Part shown: piece after piece, positions 44,761 through 55,897 of the stretch
How positions within the stretch are numbered: the first letter of the stretch is position 1
Layout of the letters: the number at the start of each line of letters is the position of its first letter
Assembly: GCA_013398295.1 (NCBI GenBank)
Contig: VZSF01003273.1
Coordinates: forward strand, 877,579-941,578
Length of the DNA stretch: 64,000 bases
Direction of reading: 5' to 3'
Source of the DNA: Chionis minor
Lineage: Eukaryota > Chordata > Aves > Charadriiformes > Chionididae
Notes under the pieces: model-generated
Database searches by the model: none
What the model was told of the DNA's origin: nothing
The model's input: only the letters and a program-made list of their open reading frames with translations
Translations under genes and position numbers: made by a program

Positions 44761-45480
44761 AGACGGGGCCTTTTCCCGTCTGCGCCGGGCTGGGCAGCGT
44801 GGCCGGGGGCTCGGGATCCCCCTTCCTGCTGGCTGGGGTGTCCAGCAGCATCGCAGCTCCCCTCCGAGCGGGATCGGGGGCACGTGCGGTGCTTTCCAGC
44901 ACGATGGAAAACCGTTGCCGTTCGCTCTAGGGCAGGGAAGAGGCTGTGGGTTTGCTTTGCTGGTGTGGCCTCCAGTGGAGCTGGAGAGGTGAGCAGAGAG
45001 GACTTTGGCAGAGGGTTGGGGGCAGTGAGGTCCCGGTTCCCCTCCTCATCCCAAGCTGGAACAACCCGTGCCTTCCTCACCTTCCGGGAGATGCATTGGA
45101 TTCTGCTCCCAGCCACCGCCGGCGCAACCCCGGCTCTGCTCACGGCTGCTGAGGGAATTGCGTTTGCGAGTCCGCGGCTGGAAATTGTCTTCCAGGCCCT
45201 GCAAAGTCGGTGTCCCCGGGCAGCGCGGCAGCTCAGGGCTCGTGCGCTCGGGGCCGTCTGTCGCGATGGCAGCATGCCCAGCCCCAAGTTTGGCTGGAGC
45301 TCTGCCCGCGGGCGCAGGTGCCGGGAAAGGATGGTTTGCCAGGAGCAGGATGCACCCCCCCCCGCTGTCCCAGCTCCCCGGGATGGAGTCCCTCCGGCCA
45401 GATTGCTCCCCGGGAATCGATCTGCCAGGATCCCTTGCACTGCCCCGTCCAGCCGCCTGCTTTTCCAACAGCCTCTATTT
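44761..45480. other. GC-rich, CpG-bearing DNA
   Basis: Long overlapping frames (276 codons on -, 205 on +) are composition-driven. C9 run at 45355-45363. No gene recognised. Confidence 0.45.
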
Positions 45481-45640
45481 GCACAGGATAAACCAAAATA
45501 ATCTAAGCTGCTCCGGTGCTGAGTACTATTAATTCCTTGGAGTAACAGCTCTGGGGTTCCTACAAGCAGCGCAGAGAGGAGCAAGACACAGTAAGTATAA
45601 ATTGAGTGAACTCCAGAGATTGGAATAAGAGCTGTGAAAT
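45481..45640. other. Short AT-richer segment
   Basis: AACCAAAATAATC and TATTAATTCC words. Too short to call. Confidence 0.3.
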
Positions 45641-46190
45641 ATTGCTTCGGGCCCGAGAAGTGCGTTCAACCCATTTTCAGAGCTACCTGAGGGAGACGGG
45701 GTGAGACTGGCAGACGACAGCGCGCCGGAGCCGGGAGCGGCGCGAGTAAAACCCACTGTCCCAGTACTTGTGGCCTCGTTGGAGTCAAGAAATTTCGGAA
45801 AGTTTCTTTTCTGTGATGTTTTCTGCCCCACTTTTTGAACTGAAGCCGTCTGGAGGAGTTCAGCCAGGCGTTTGAAATCTTTCCCCCAGCAAGAGGAGCT
45901 GGCAGCGGGGTGGCGTGTTTGACCGTCGGTCCGTGCAGGACCGCAGACCCCCAGCCCGCTGGTCCCTCGTGGCCATGAACGGCCCCGTGCCAGCCCGGTT
46001 GCCGTCCCCGAGGAGCGATGGTCGTGTCTGGCAGGGCTCGTCCCCGAGGAGCCATGGCCGTGTGCGGTGGGATGCGGTGCCGCTGGCACTGCTCAAAGCA
46101 AGCTCTGCCCCTTCCCATGGGCCGTGCCGTGGGAGAGGGAGGCAAACCGGCCAGGCAGCGAGCCTTTCTCTCCCGGATTCCCAAAATAAT
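45641..46190. other. GC-rich DNA with a small minisatellite
   Basis: GC-rich and CpG-bearing. Frames on the minus strand (186 and 172 codons) pass through the repeat at 46004-46075. No gene recognised. Confidence 0.45.
46004..46075. repeat. Two-copy 36-base tandem repeat
   Basis: GTCCCCGAGGAG starts copies at 46004 and 46040, followed by similar CGATGGTCGTG and CCATGGCCGTG blocks. A looser third unit may begin near 45962. Confidence 0.5.
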
Positions 46191-47370
46191 CCATCTGGAT
46201 AAAAACTACACAGAAAAGGTGCTGGCCGTTGCATGTGGTTGCGGTGGCCGGCGGCTCGGTACTGCCACAGCTGGAGATGCCCTGCGTATTTGCCCACATC
46301 AAAATGACCCATTTGTATGTTTTTCATCGAAAAAGTCATGTGAGAATTAGCACAGCCTCACGCTCCTGTGGCAATCAGCACCTCTGCCTTCCGGGGGGGC
46401 TTCCCTGAGCACGGCAGCTTTTTAATCTCCTCAGTAAGAGGAGATAAAAGAATGGAGGAGCTGATCCGATAGACCCGGGGATAATGGTGTGCATTCTCTG
46501 CCTTCAGATAACAGCTCGGTGGGTAAAGAAAATAATCCATGCAGGAGGAGGTGTTGCGTACCGAGGACGGGAGGCATATCAGGTGTTATTCCCCCGACTC
46601 TGCCAATCCTGTGGGCTCACCGTGGGCAGCTCCTGCCTCTCTCCCTGGTGTTTTTTCACTTGGCAAGGTCCCTCTCCCCTCCCCACAGCAAGGGGTCCCT
46701 CCTCTCTCCGCCTGGACAGGAGGAGAGCTGGCAGCTGGCAAACTCGCTCCGCTGATGGACTTGCACAGTTCCAGATTGGCGAAGGCTTGGCTTTGCCACA
46801 ACGCTGTTGTCCCCAGCCCAAGGCAGCCTGACGGTGCTCCTGTTCCCGCGGGAAGCAATGGGCATCTCTGAAGCAGTGACTCCATCACCCGGAGCTGCAG
46901 TCACTCCCTGTTTTCCATAGCCAGCCCCGGGAAGGGAAGACAGCCACGACGCCGGGGTTTCATCAACTGCCTGCTCTGGGTCAAAGGACAGGTTTTCCCG
47001 GTGAACCACAGCCAGATTTTAAGATGGGATTGTGAAATTCCGGGTCCCACCACCCATTCCCAGTCTTCAGAGCCAGCCAGGCTTTGGTGGAAAACATCCA
47101 TCCTCTCCCTGCCCGGGTCCTCTTCCCTTGCGCATTGAGTACATTTAAACGGTACTGTCATCCTGCAGATAATCAAACCAGAGCTGCTTTGTTCACACCC
47201 TCGCCATCCCGGGGAAGTGAACGTGTCCCAGCTTTGTGCTCCAAGAAGCAGCAGAGGCAGGGGATGTCACCTCTCTCCTCTTTCCTCCTCCCTCCCTCTC
47301 CCTCTCCTTCAGCCCCACCGGAGCAGGCTGCGAGCGCGGGGTGACAGCCTGAACCCCGCTCCGCATGCCT
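46191..47370. other. Mixed to GC-rich unassigned DNA
   Basis: AT-leaning patch at 46300-46470. No repeat family or exon recognised. Confidence 0.45.
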
Positions 47371-48000
47371 CGGGTTGTAAGTCAGTTTAAATGAGTCTTA
47401 TAGCTCCCACACCTAAAATCTTTGAAATATGCGGCAAAGAGGGAACTTAATGAGTATCAGGGAAAATCCCAGGAGAGCTGTAATATTCTCAGTGTGTACA
47501 AATCACTGTTTAGGGCGTCTCAGCCTGAAAGTCCTTTCTCACCTAGATCATTACCCGGTGCAGAAGATCCAGCCACTGTGTGCTCAGCTGGTGCTGGAGA
47601 TAGACTTGGTTCCTGCCTATAAACACGTGGGGAAAAGGGAGGATTTATAACACCAAAAATCTCCTAAATAGCTTTTTAAAGTTCCTTTTCTTAACGGAAA
47701 CCATGTGAGCATGCAAAGACTGTGGATGGCAGGGCAGCTCCCTTTGTTGCTTTAAATCTCTTACTGCCGTACAAACCCCTGGTGAAACAGGAACCCCGTC
47801 GCTCCACCACAAATCTGAATTCAAACCCAGTAAAAACATTTTACTGTGATTTCTAAACGCCGATATGAAACAGGCGGGTGACCTGTTTTGGCATCTAAAT
47901 TACTACCGTTCCTGGCAGAGATGTGCAAATCGCATCTCAACAAAAACTTAAGAACTAATTTTTTTGCGGAGTCCTTTTCCACTCGGTAAATGAAACGTTA
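47371..48000. promoter_or_regulatory. AT-leaning block, possible regulatory element
   Basis: CpG is low from 47390 to 47690 and near 47880-47960. Contains ACAAATCACTG and CTAAATTACTACC words. Weak evidence. Confidence 0.25.
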
Positions 48001-48570
48001 CTAAAATGCATTGATCAGCACGTTCACCCAGGGATCCCAAAGCGCCGCATAAATACAGGTCGGGCCTCTGTGATAACCACAGTCCCCTGCAAAGCAGGGC
48101 ACGGACGCTGCAGCGGGCTCGTCCGCAGACCGGGCAGCGAGTCGGGGCAAAGCCGGGGCCGGGCAGCTCCAGGTCTCCACCAGCAGCTCCAGGACCTCTG
48201 CTGCAGCCCCTGTCGGTAGCAAAGCAAGACCACGTTCCTGTGGTGCTTTTGTTATTCCTGTTAACGCTGGAGTCGATGAACCTTCCAGTACCTGTCCTGG
48301 CCCTCTCTGGAGTTGGGCAGCACAATAGCGCCCCAATCTCGACCCTCGTCTTTGAGCTGATGCCATAAAATCTGTATTTACCATGAAGAATAGTATCTTA
48401 AACGTGAACGCTAGCCCATCTAGTTAGAGTTCAGGCGTCTTGGTAAGCGAAGGACAGAAACTTTTATGTCTGAACGTGTTTGGCTCGGAAGGTTATCGGT
48501 GTTTCGGAGCTGTGTCTCTGCCTTCCCCCTTTGCTGCCCATCAGAGGAGGCGCGTCCGTTGGCTCTGTTC
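48001..48570. other. GC-rich then mixed unassigned DNA
   Basis: CpG-bearing at 48030-48160. No gene recognised; minus-strand frames overlap each other in different phases. Confidence 0.45.
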
Positions 48571-48591
48571 GGGGATGGGGATGGGGATGGG
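48571..48591 (+). other. G-quadruplex motif
   Basis: GGGG-AT-GGGG-AT-GGGG-AT-GGG: four G runs with 2-base loops, a canonical quadruplex pattern on the + strand. Confidence 0.65.
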
Positions 48592-49260
48592 AACGCGTGT
48601 CTGGAAGGTGGCGAGAAGGTATAAGCGGTACCTTTTGCTGAATAAATCAGAGAGTTTGCCAGCAGCCTGCCACTGTAAATATGCATGTTAAATCAAATCA
48701 GATCTGCAGCACTAGTAAAGATTTAATAGTAGGGGTTTGTTTTCTCCCTACCATAAACACGGAGATGTGAGCACTTCATGGTGAGAACATCTGTGGACTG
48801 GGCAGGAGGTGTCAGAAGCTGGATCTAACATGCAAGGCTTCTCTTCTGTGGCCAATTAAACAAATTGCAGCAAAACAGCATTTTATTAGTATTTGCCCAT
48901 AGCAGTCGCCTGCTGCAATAAATTTCCTTCAGGCACACTCGAGAAAGGGGAGGAAAAAATTGGCACGTTAACTAGTGAATGGTGGAGAGAGCACACCGCG
49001 GCGTAGCCTCTGGGACTGCTGAATACCAAAGTGCCTGTCTCCAAAAACAACTGCTCTGCTTTATCATAAACATGGTGAGTTATGGGATGCCGTACGGTGG
49101 ACCGTGCACAAATAATAATAACGAGGAGGAGGCAGGAGGGAAGGATGCTTTCTCAGTGCGGTGGGACCTACGGGAGGTATGATAACAAAACTTATCCCAG
49201 GGCCTCTCCTCTCCCCTTCTGTTTAATTAAAACTTACATTCTTTAAGAAGTCATCCTTGC
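48592..49260. promoter_or_regulatory. Candidate conserved non-coding element
   Basis: AT-rich and CpG-poor from 48640 to 48990, with TAAATATGCATG (POU-like), AGATTTAATAG, GGCCAATTAAAC and TTTTATTAG words, then CCGTACGG near 49090 and an AATAATAATAACG run. Enhancer-like. Inferred. Confidence 0.38.
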
Positions 49261-49609
49261 CCATTTACCCTGAGCTTATCCTGTCCTCTTATTCCCATGT
49301 GCTTCTGCTTTTAAGCACAAGTTTTGTCTCTTTTACATTTTTTTTCCTCCCTTTTATTATTATTGCTTTTAAAGGAGAACTTGTATTTATTTTTCACCCT
49401 GCAAATGGGGGCTGCAAAGGCAGCCAAGTCCATCCCCAGCGCCACTTTCTTGGCATTCCCTGGGATTTCTCAGGTCTGAATATGCCAACACGTTTCTTGG
49501 CTGCCTGGCAGGGTTGTAGATGGGGGTGCTATTTGTCGACATGGTATAGCCAAGAAGCCTTTTGTATCTTATATTTTTTGGATGACGGAGAGCTCAAATA
49601 GGAGACAGA
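49261..49609. other. AT-leaning unassigned DNA
   Basis: T-rich stretches at 49338-49370. An open + frame (49257-49601, 114 codons) is rich in S/F/L and not convincing. Confidence 0.4.
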
Positions 49610-49661
49610 TTTTTTTCCTTCTTCTTCTTTTTCCCTTTTCCTTTTCTTTCTTTCCCTTTTC
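49610..49661. repeat. Polypyrimidine tract
   Basis: About 50 bases of pure T/C with CTT, CCC and TTTT units. Low-complexity sequence. Confidence 0.85.
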
Positions 49662-50070
49662 TGGGCCAAAGCATCACCATCCGGTTGATCGATACCCCAT
49701 TCCCACTGATAACCAGCGCTCTAATGTCTCACACACCCCAAGTGAGGAAGCACTTCAGATCAAGCCGTGCTCTCCAGAGGGGTCCTGGGACAATAGCAAG
49801 TACCAATAAATACCCCACATCGCCGAGGTTACAGCAAATAGATGGTGTTTGCGCTACACAAATACTCTCTGCCGGTGAAGCGCTACAAGAAATGACCTGT
49901 TTGTTGCTCGGTTATCTTCATATTTTATGTTGGAAGCACCATTCATATCTAAGTAGTGTCACCGTTATCCTGGGAATTCCTCATTTTCCGACGCAGTTAT
50001 CGACAGCTCCCTCTTCCCAGCAACCTCCTGTTGCTGTTTGCTCTCCCCCTTCAGGCTTTTCAGCATGATC
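49662..50070. other. Mixed-composition unassigned DNA
   Basis: No repeat or motif cluster. The + frame (127 codons) lacks a domain. Confidence 0.42.
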
Positions 50071-50580
50071 AGGTAAAGAGATAAATAACTCCAACTGCAC
50101 TCCTGATTGATAGCAAATTAATGTTCAACAATTACCTCCTTTAAAATGTGCCATTTAAGACTGCCTAAAAATGTTTTTTTCCTCTTTTTTTTTTTTCTTT
50201 TTTTTTTTCTCAAGAACAACAAAATCAAGGCAGCAGATTATTACTGGACATTAATTATCTATCTTTAATGAAGTAGCTGACCGGATTGGCTGTTGATGGA
50301 TTGCACCTATGAAATTGTATTGCTCTTGATACATAGGATATGTTTAGATGGCATCAGCCTTTTCACTTAAGCAGGGATTTGATTTATACTTCATTAACAT
50401 AATTCCTAACGCACTGCTTCTCTGAAAAGGAAAATTAGTGTCTAACCAGGAGCTAACAAGTTTAATGGCTTGCTTGAAGGAAAGCATAACCATTGACTGT
50501 GAATAAGAACTAGAGGCATTAATATGCTGTTGTTGTTGCTCTTATTTTTATGAATCTATATTTATAGGGAAAAGTTCATA
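50071..50580. promoter_or_regulatory. Strong candidate conserved non-coding element
   Basis: About 500 bases, AT-rich and almost CpG-free. Contains GAGATAAATAAC, CAAATTAATGTTC, CATTAATTATC, CTTCATTAACATAATTCC and GCATTAATATGC words, plus SOX-like AACAACAAAATC. A T/C tract (50174-50210) interrupts it. A top enhancer-like candidate. Inferred. Confidence 0.46.
50174..50210. repeat. T-rich tract
   Basis: T7-CC-T-C-T12-C-T12-C-T. Low-complexity sequence inside an AT-rich island. Confidence 0.85.
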
Positions 50581-51060
50581 TAGTGCTGCTGTGGGTGGAT
50601 GGGTACGGGTGGAACTCCTTGCTAAAAAGCCCGTGTCTAACCTTGCATCGGGCAGTTCCTTCATCCGCTGGGGATGAGGGTGTTGGTGTTGGCTGCTCCG
50701 GCTGCCGCGGGGAGCAGGAGAGGCACGTGCAGCAGCCGGACTGACTCCGGCACTCCCGAATGTTGGCATTCCCTGGCTCTTTCCTTATTAAACATGAAGC
50801 GCGGTGGCCGGTTAGTGACAACAGCCACTGCCCCGTTTCCTCTGGCACCTTACTCTGCTGGATCTCCAACAGAAGTCACCGCTTCTGCTGTCCTCCTCCT
50901 GCTCAGGAGGGGTCGTGACAGAACAGCCTTCCCAGGGCTTCCCAGTGCGCCAGTGGTGACGGCTGGGGCTGGAGGCCACATCCAGCACTCTCAAACTCGG
51001 ATTGGGATAAGCGTGTGTGGAGGCAGCTGGCACCAAAGCAATACAAAGCACCGAGATGGA
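50581..51060. other. Mixed, GC-moderate unassigned DNA
   Basis: CpG-bearing around 50700. Frames overlap on both strands. No gene recognised. Confidence 0.45.
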
Positions 51061-51290
51061 CGTGTTGGGCTTCCAGACACGATTCTCATCTATTTCCATT
51101 TTGCAAATACTGGGTTTACTGATGATTGCCTGCTAAAGTTTTCTATCAAAGAAGGCTTAGCTAAAGAGCTGGCAAGCCTCTTCTCTTCTCTTCTCTCAAA
51201 AACCGAATAGTCCTTTTTTGTTCCTTAAATTAGACCATGTTAGCGGATAAACAAGGTGAAAAATCAAAATAGTCCAAGAGATCTTGGTAG
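51061..51290. other. AT-leaning unassigned DNA
   Basis: A short (TCTTC) run at 51179-51195. No clear motif cluster. Confidence 0.38.
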
Positions 51291-52100
51291 GTGCAGGAGC
51301 GAAACGAGCTCAGCTCGTGAGAACGCAGCCCCGGAGGAATGAGAAATTGCAGCATGTGGATGGAGTGGGACGAGAGGGAGAGGGAGGGCGGCGGCACTGA
51401 GATGAAACAGCACGAGTGGGTTCGGGTGACGGTTGGCCCTTTCGACAAGTGCTGCGTCGCTCTCATCGCGCTGCTCCGCGCACCCGCAGCCCAGGTCCAC
51501 TCTGCAGCGCGCGCGTTCCCTGGTCCCCAGCGCGTCCCCCGCGCACGGCGTCACTCGAGGCTCCCTCTGTGCTCTTGAACTGACACCTGCGGGCTCCATC
51601 CGGCATTTGGCATCTCCCGGTACGGATGATGGGGCTCTGCCTTGCCAGAGGTTTCTGGGAACGGTTTTAGACGGGAGATGCCATTTGGCACAGTGCTTGC
51701 CTCGTCCCTGTCTCTTCCAGGCATGAAAAAGCCGCTAGAATCCTCAAGAACTTTATGCTTTAAACTGTTTGTGGTCTTCGGTTCGTGGGTCATATTTTCG
51801 GGGTTTTTATTTCGTTTTGTGCCTGCCTGATCCGCAGGGCATGCCGCAGCCGCCGCTCTCACTCCGGAGGACCGTTCCACTCCCCGCCTGTGTCTGGCGG
51901 GTCCTCCTCCTGTTTGGCATCTTGACACCTTGGGCTTTGATTAATGAGGTGCTCTTCCCTGCGCTATACGAATCCCCGTTAGATTTGGTGCTTATTAATT
52001 ACAGCACAGCACCGTCAGCACATTTAGAATTGGGGTCCCTGCTTTTCTAATTCTCTTCTTATTTCACGTCGCTTTTTTCCCCTGGTTTCCTATCGCCCGT
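51291..52100. other. GC-rich to AT-leaning unassigned DNA
   Basis: CpG-bearing at 51450-51560, AT-leaning from 51720. TTGATTAATGAGG near 51937 and GCTTATTAATTAC near 51990 are homeodomain-like words. Nothing else recognised. Confidence 0.42.
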
Positions 52101-53120
52101 GTCTCCTCCTCCTTGGGTTCACTGATGGATGAGGTTTCAGCGGCGGTGGATACCACGCTGGCTGAGCCGAAGGTCAGCGCTGGTGATGGCTCCGGAGAAA
52201 GCAGCTGTTCAGCAATTCCCTGCTCCGCAGTGCCCGGCTGCCGCCCCGGCGGCCACCTCTCACCCGGAGCCGGCTCCCTCGCCCAAGCCCAGGGTTTTTC
52301 CACCGCCGCCTCCTGCATCTCTCCTTGATTTTGTAAAAGGACTCCGACCTTTCAGACTCAGTGTGTCCTCCAGGTTGGAAAAAAAAAAAAAAAAATCAGG
52401 TACTTGCAGAATGCGGAGCGCTGGGTGTGTTTTCAGGGAGCGGGTTATCTTGTATATCTAGTTGCGCTGCTCGTGTCTCCGCTTCTCTTACTCTCGTTGC
52501 TGTTAGTTGGGTTTGAGCCAGGACGGTGCCCAGTTCGTATCGCTCCGTGCTGTCTGAGCGTGCAAATGTCCCAGCCGAGGCGTTCGGGAGCTCCGCCACC
52601 CTCAGCGTCACACGCACACGGAGCGCGGGGACGGTCCCGGGTTGCGCTAAGGAGATGAGATGCTGCTCCCGGTTGGCACTGCCTGGACCGGCTTTCCCTC
52701 CCCCTGAAGTGCAGCAGACCCCCCCTCTTTCTACTCCTACACCTAGGGATTCCAAAAACCTTATCGCTCGGGTGGGAAAAAGTGAGGACCTGTGAACAGC
52801 TACCAAAACGCAAGCGGCAATAGCTGGCACTGGGGCAGCGGCAATTCTGTTGCATGCACCGGGCGCGGAAGATGCAGTTCGGCCAGAGGAGTGACTTAGC
52901 AGGGGCTGCGTGCAGGCTGCAGTTCATCGGTTCCCAGTTTGGACGCAGCCCTCACTGGTAACTTCGGGCGGTTGCACCCAAGCGACAGGGAACCGGCCGC
53001 GTCACCTTCCTGGCAAGCGTTGGTGCGCGGGGGCTGGCACCAGCCCGGCACCCCGGGGGGACGGCTGTGCTCAGGGTGCCGTCCCCAGCGGCGAGCAGAC
53101 AGGCTACGTGGCTCACTTTC
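52101..53120. other. GC-rich, CpG-dense DNA
   Basis: CpG is frequent at 52190-52270, 52540-52650, 52860-52900 and 52965-53110. An A17 run lies at 52379-52395. It could include a CpG island. No exon or clear promoter was found. Confidence 0.42.
52379..52395. repeat. Poly(A) tract (A17)
   Basis: A pure A17 run in GC-rich surroundings. No retrocopy body recognised. Confidence 0.85.
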
Positions 53121-53680
53121 ATTAGCCCGTGGCTTCACCTCTCACAAAACAACACGGGAATTGATAATAAACGAACACGACGCGTCCCTGCCTGAAGTCA
53201 CTTACCTGATAAACACCCCGGCAGGGAGAGGGCAGGCACGATAACAAAGCACACAGCATCCCCCTTAATCTGGTTTTAAAACTTTTCTCTGATAACGGGA
53301 TTGCTATTTTATTACCAGTCACTGTTTAGCTCTTTTACATGACCGAAGTAAACACCACAGTAATTTATACTGTCCTCCCAGATCAGCTTCGCCCTCTTTT
53401 ACATCTTGCCTTGCAAATAATAAGGCAGCCCACAAAGCCATTTGTTTCCTAATGACAGGGGTTTCCATAGTGAGCAGATTAAGGAGGAGGAGATTAGAAG
53501 ATTATACACCAGCCAGGATTCACAGGTTCACAGGTTTATGGGGCTTTGGAGATCCAACGATTAATGCATTTCATAAATGAAACTTTCTCTAACGACAGGT
53601 AGAACGGAGGGAACTGTATGTTGTTGGGTTTTAATTGGCAGAATTTATTTAGCAATTTTCACCGGCGATGCTTAAAGCAC
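53121..53680. promoter_or_regulatory. Strong candidate conserved non-coding element
   Basis: A long AT-rich island. GATA-type words recur: TTGATAATAAAC near 53161, CCTGATAAAC near 53205, CGATAACAAAG near 53240 and CTGATAACGG near 53291. It also has GCAAATAATAAGG, CGATTAATGCATTTC and TTTCATAAATGAAA. GATA with SOX-like words suggests a tissue enhancer. Inferred. Confidence 0.46.
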
Positions 53681-54060
53681 TCGGAAAGGTGCGTACAATT
53701 AGCAGGTCCTGCTGCTCTGACATTGATTAGGGCTGGTAGATCGGCGCTGCCGCGGACACGCCGGGGCAGAGCCCCACACCGCTCTCTGCGGGGAGCCGGG
53801 GCTGCCGCCGGGGCGCTGGGGTGGCAGTGGTGGTTTTCCGTCTTCGATGGAGGAAGGAGCAAAACTGCTTTTCCGTGGGGGCCGTACGTGCCAGACGTGC
53901 TGTTGTTATTTATTGTGGCACTGTCACAGCAGCCCGGCATCTTCGCGTTGGGCAAGGGGCTCCACGGGAGCCCTGTTCACACCACAAGGTAGGGCAGGCG
54001 TGGAAACAGAGATCACGTCCAGGACACGAGTTGTCCAGTGCCAAATAGCTCCAGTAGAAG
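53681..54060. other. GC-rich, CpG-bearing DNA
   Basis: CpG-dense at 53730-53820. Frames are spurious. No feature recognised. Confidence 0.45.
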
Positions 54061-54500
54061 GACTGGGAGACTCTGGAAACCTGATATCCACATAAGCCCT
54101 ATGGAAAAGATGTGACTGCTAAGGCTCCGCAAGGGTCCGTACCGCAACGTGGTGGTGCCCTGGGCAAGAGGGCGGCAGGCGGCCAAGGAGAGCTCGGGGG
54201 GGTTGGTTTTGGTTGGAGTTCCCCGCACAGAATCCCAGGTTTGCGTCAGAAAGCTGAAAATACGAAGCCTGAGAAACTGTGGGAGGGACTCAAAATATCT
54301 TTTATACCCTTTGGCCAAAAGAAGCTGAAAAGGAAAAAAATTGGGAAAGAAACTGTGACAGCCTTCTTTAATTTTCTGATGAAAAATCAAAACAGCAGGA
54401 AAAGAAGCAGCACTTGCTTTCATTTTGTTGGAAACCCAATTTTCCACGAAAAGTAGGTTTCAATGGAAAATTTCCACCTCTCCCCTCTCCCTCGTGTATT
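54061..54500. other. AT-rich stretch, possible decayed element
   Basis: At 54360-54480 the sequence is full of GAAAA and TTTTC words, including GGAAAACCC-like and GGAAAATTTCC pieces that partly complement each other. Similar stretches lie near 7650 and 12330. A shared fossil element is possible. Confidence 0.28.
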
Positions 54501-55100
54501 GTTTTAATGCTGGCCGCCTTCTCCCCATTAAAGCCCGCGAGAGTTGTGTTGCCTGAAGGGACACCCCGGAGCTGGAGGGGAAGGATGCAAAGAGCCATTT
54601 CGAATGACCCAAAAGGACAATTCATGATTAGGTGCCCGAAATGGGCTGTGGAGACTTTGGTTTCTGGCACGCTGGCCTACATGCCAATGAGGCCAAGAGC
54701 TTGTCTTGGTGTCTCCAGGGTGTCCTGGCCTTGCTGTGGCTGAGGGGGAGCCGAGGCTCGGGGAAATCACGGACTCGCTCCTGTGGAGCAGCAGCCAGAC
54801 CCCTCTTCCTCCCATCACCATCAGCGCCGTCGGTGAGCGCGTGGGGCAGGGCTCTGAGCGCCTCGAAGGGCGTCAGGAGACCGTCCCCCTGCTGGGCTTG
54901 ACTTGCTCTTTGCCTGGTCGCCTGCACAGAGAAGCCGTGGATTCAGCAACTGTTGTTGGAAGCCCCTTCCCCTCTCCCTGGAGGAGGTTCCTGCAGCTCG
55001 TTGCCTGCCTGTGCCAGGGCAGGGACCTTCTCCGAGACCATCCGTCTGGCTCCTTTCCCACTGCTAAACTCGGTGTCAATTGACTGTTTAAAATTAACAA
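54501..55100. other. GC-rich unassigned DNA
   Basis: Several CpGs but no island. A 125-codon + frame overlaps 97- to 99-codon - frames. No gene recognised. Confidence 0.45.
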
Positions 55101-55140
55101 TAAGGGCTTAAAACAAGCCAATCTGGGCTTTTATAAGCCG
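55101..55140. repeat. Pair of GGCTT/AAGCC dyads
   Basis: GGCTT (55105-55109) pairs with AAGCC (55115-55119); a second set lies at 55126-55130 and 55135-55139. The two dyads start 21 bases apart, about two helical turns. A dimeric binding array is possible. Confidence 0.4.
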
Positions 55141-55639
55141 GGGCATGCTGACGTCCAGGCGTAGCTGGAGGGTGGTGGGAGCCCGCGCTCTGGCGAAGGG
55201 GCTTCAGGTCGTCCTTCCAAGACGACTCAATCAACTTTGGCTCCTCAAACAATACCCCCGGCCTGCCAAAAGAGACAATGCAGCCAGGACTCCTGAACCA
55301 AAGGGCTGGGGAAGCCCTGTCAGCCTGGATTAAAGGAACGCTTAAGAGTTAATTAAATTACAATTTGCTATGCTGCCAGTTCACATGAAGCTGCAACATC
55401 TGTGGACGGACGCAGGGGTGGGAGGGAGCTGGGCAGAGAGATGCCGTCCTGCCTCTGGGGCTGCGGCTCTCCACCTGCTCTCTGGCAACGCGACACTGCA
55501 GCCAAACAGAGAAGGCAGGAGATTAATGAAAAAAAAAAGCCTAATTTTTGTGTGATAATATCTGTGGCTAGCACCTGTGTTTTTAAAAATCTTCAAGTGA
55601 ATGGGAGCTGAGTGGGGTGCAGCTCTTTGTCCCAGGGAC
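55141..55639. other. Mixed-composition unassigned DNA
   Basis: AT-leaning at 55330-55375 and 55525-55600. No gene recognised. Confidence 0.42.
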
Positions 55640-55897
55640 TAACTGGCACATCTGGATAAAGCCCAGCAATGCCAACTTGAGAACAACAAAAAAAAAGATA
55701 CCAGGAAAATAATAATTTTAGGGGGTAACTGGCACATCTGGATAAAGCCCAGCAATGCCAACTTGAGAACAAAAACAAAAAAAAGTTACTAGGAAAATAA
55801 TAATTTTAGGGCGTAATTGGCACATCTGGATAAAGCCCAGCAATGCCAACTTGAGGAACAAAAAAAAAGATACTAGGAAAATAATAATTTTAAGGTG
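55640..55897. repeat. Three-copy tandem repeat, 82-88 base unit
   Basis: Copies start at 55640, 55726 and 55814. Each holds the core CACATCTGGATAAAGCCCAG, then CAATGCCAACTTGAG, then a variable A-rich run and an AGGAAAATAATAATTTTA end. The cores are nearly identical. Length differences sit mainly in the A-rich part. High similarity suggests recent expansion. Confidence 0.95.

Noticed and set aside
44754..45584. 276-codon open frame, minus strand
   Set aside because: GC-rich, low-complexity composition. A 205-codon frame lies on the other strand. No domain recognised.
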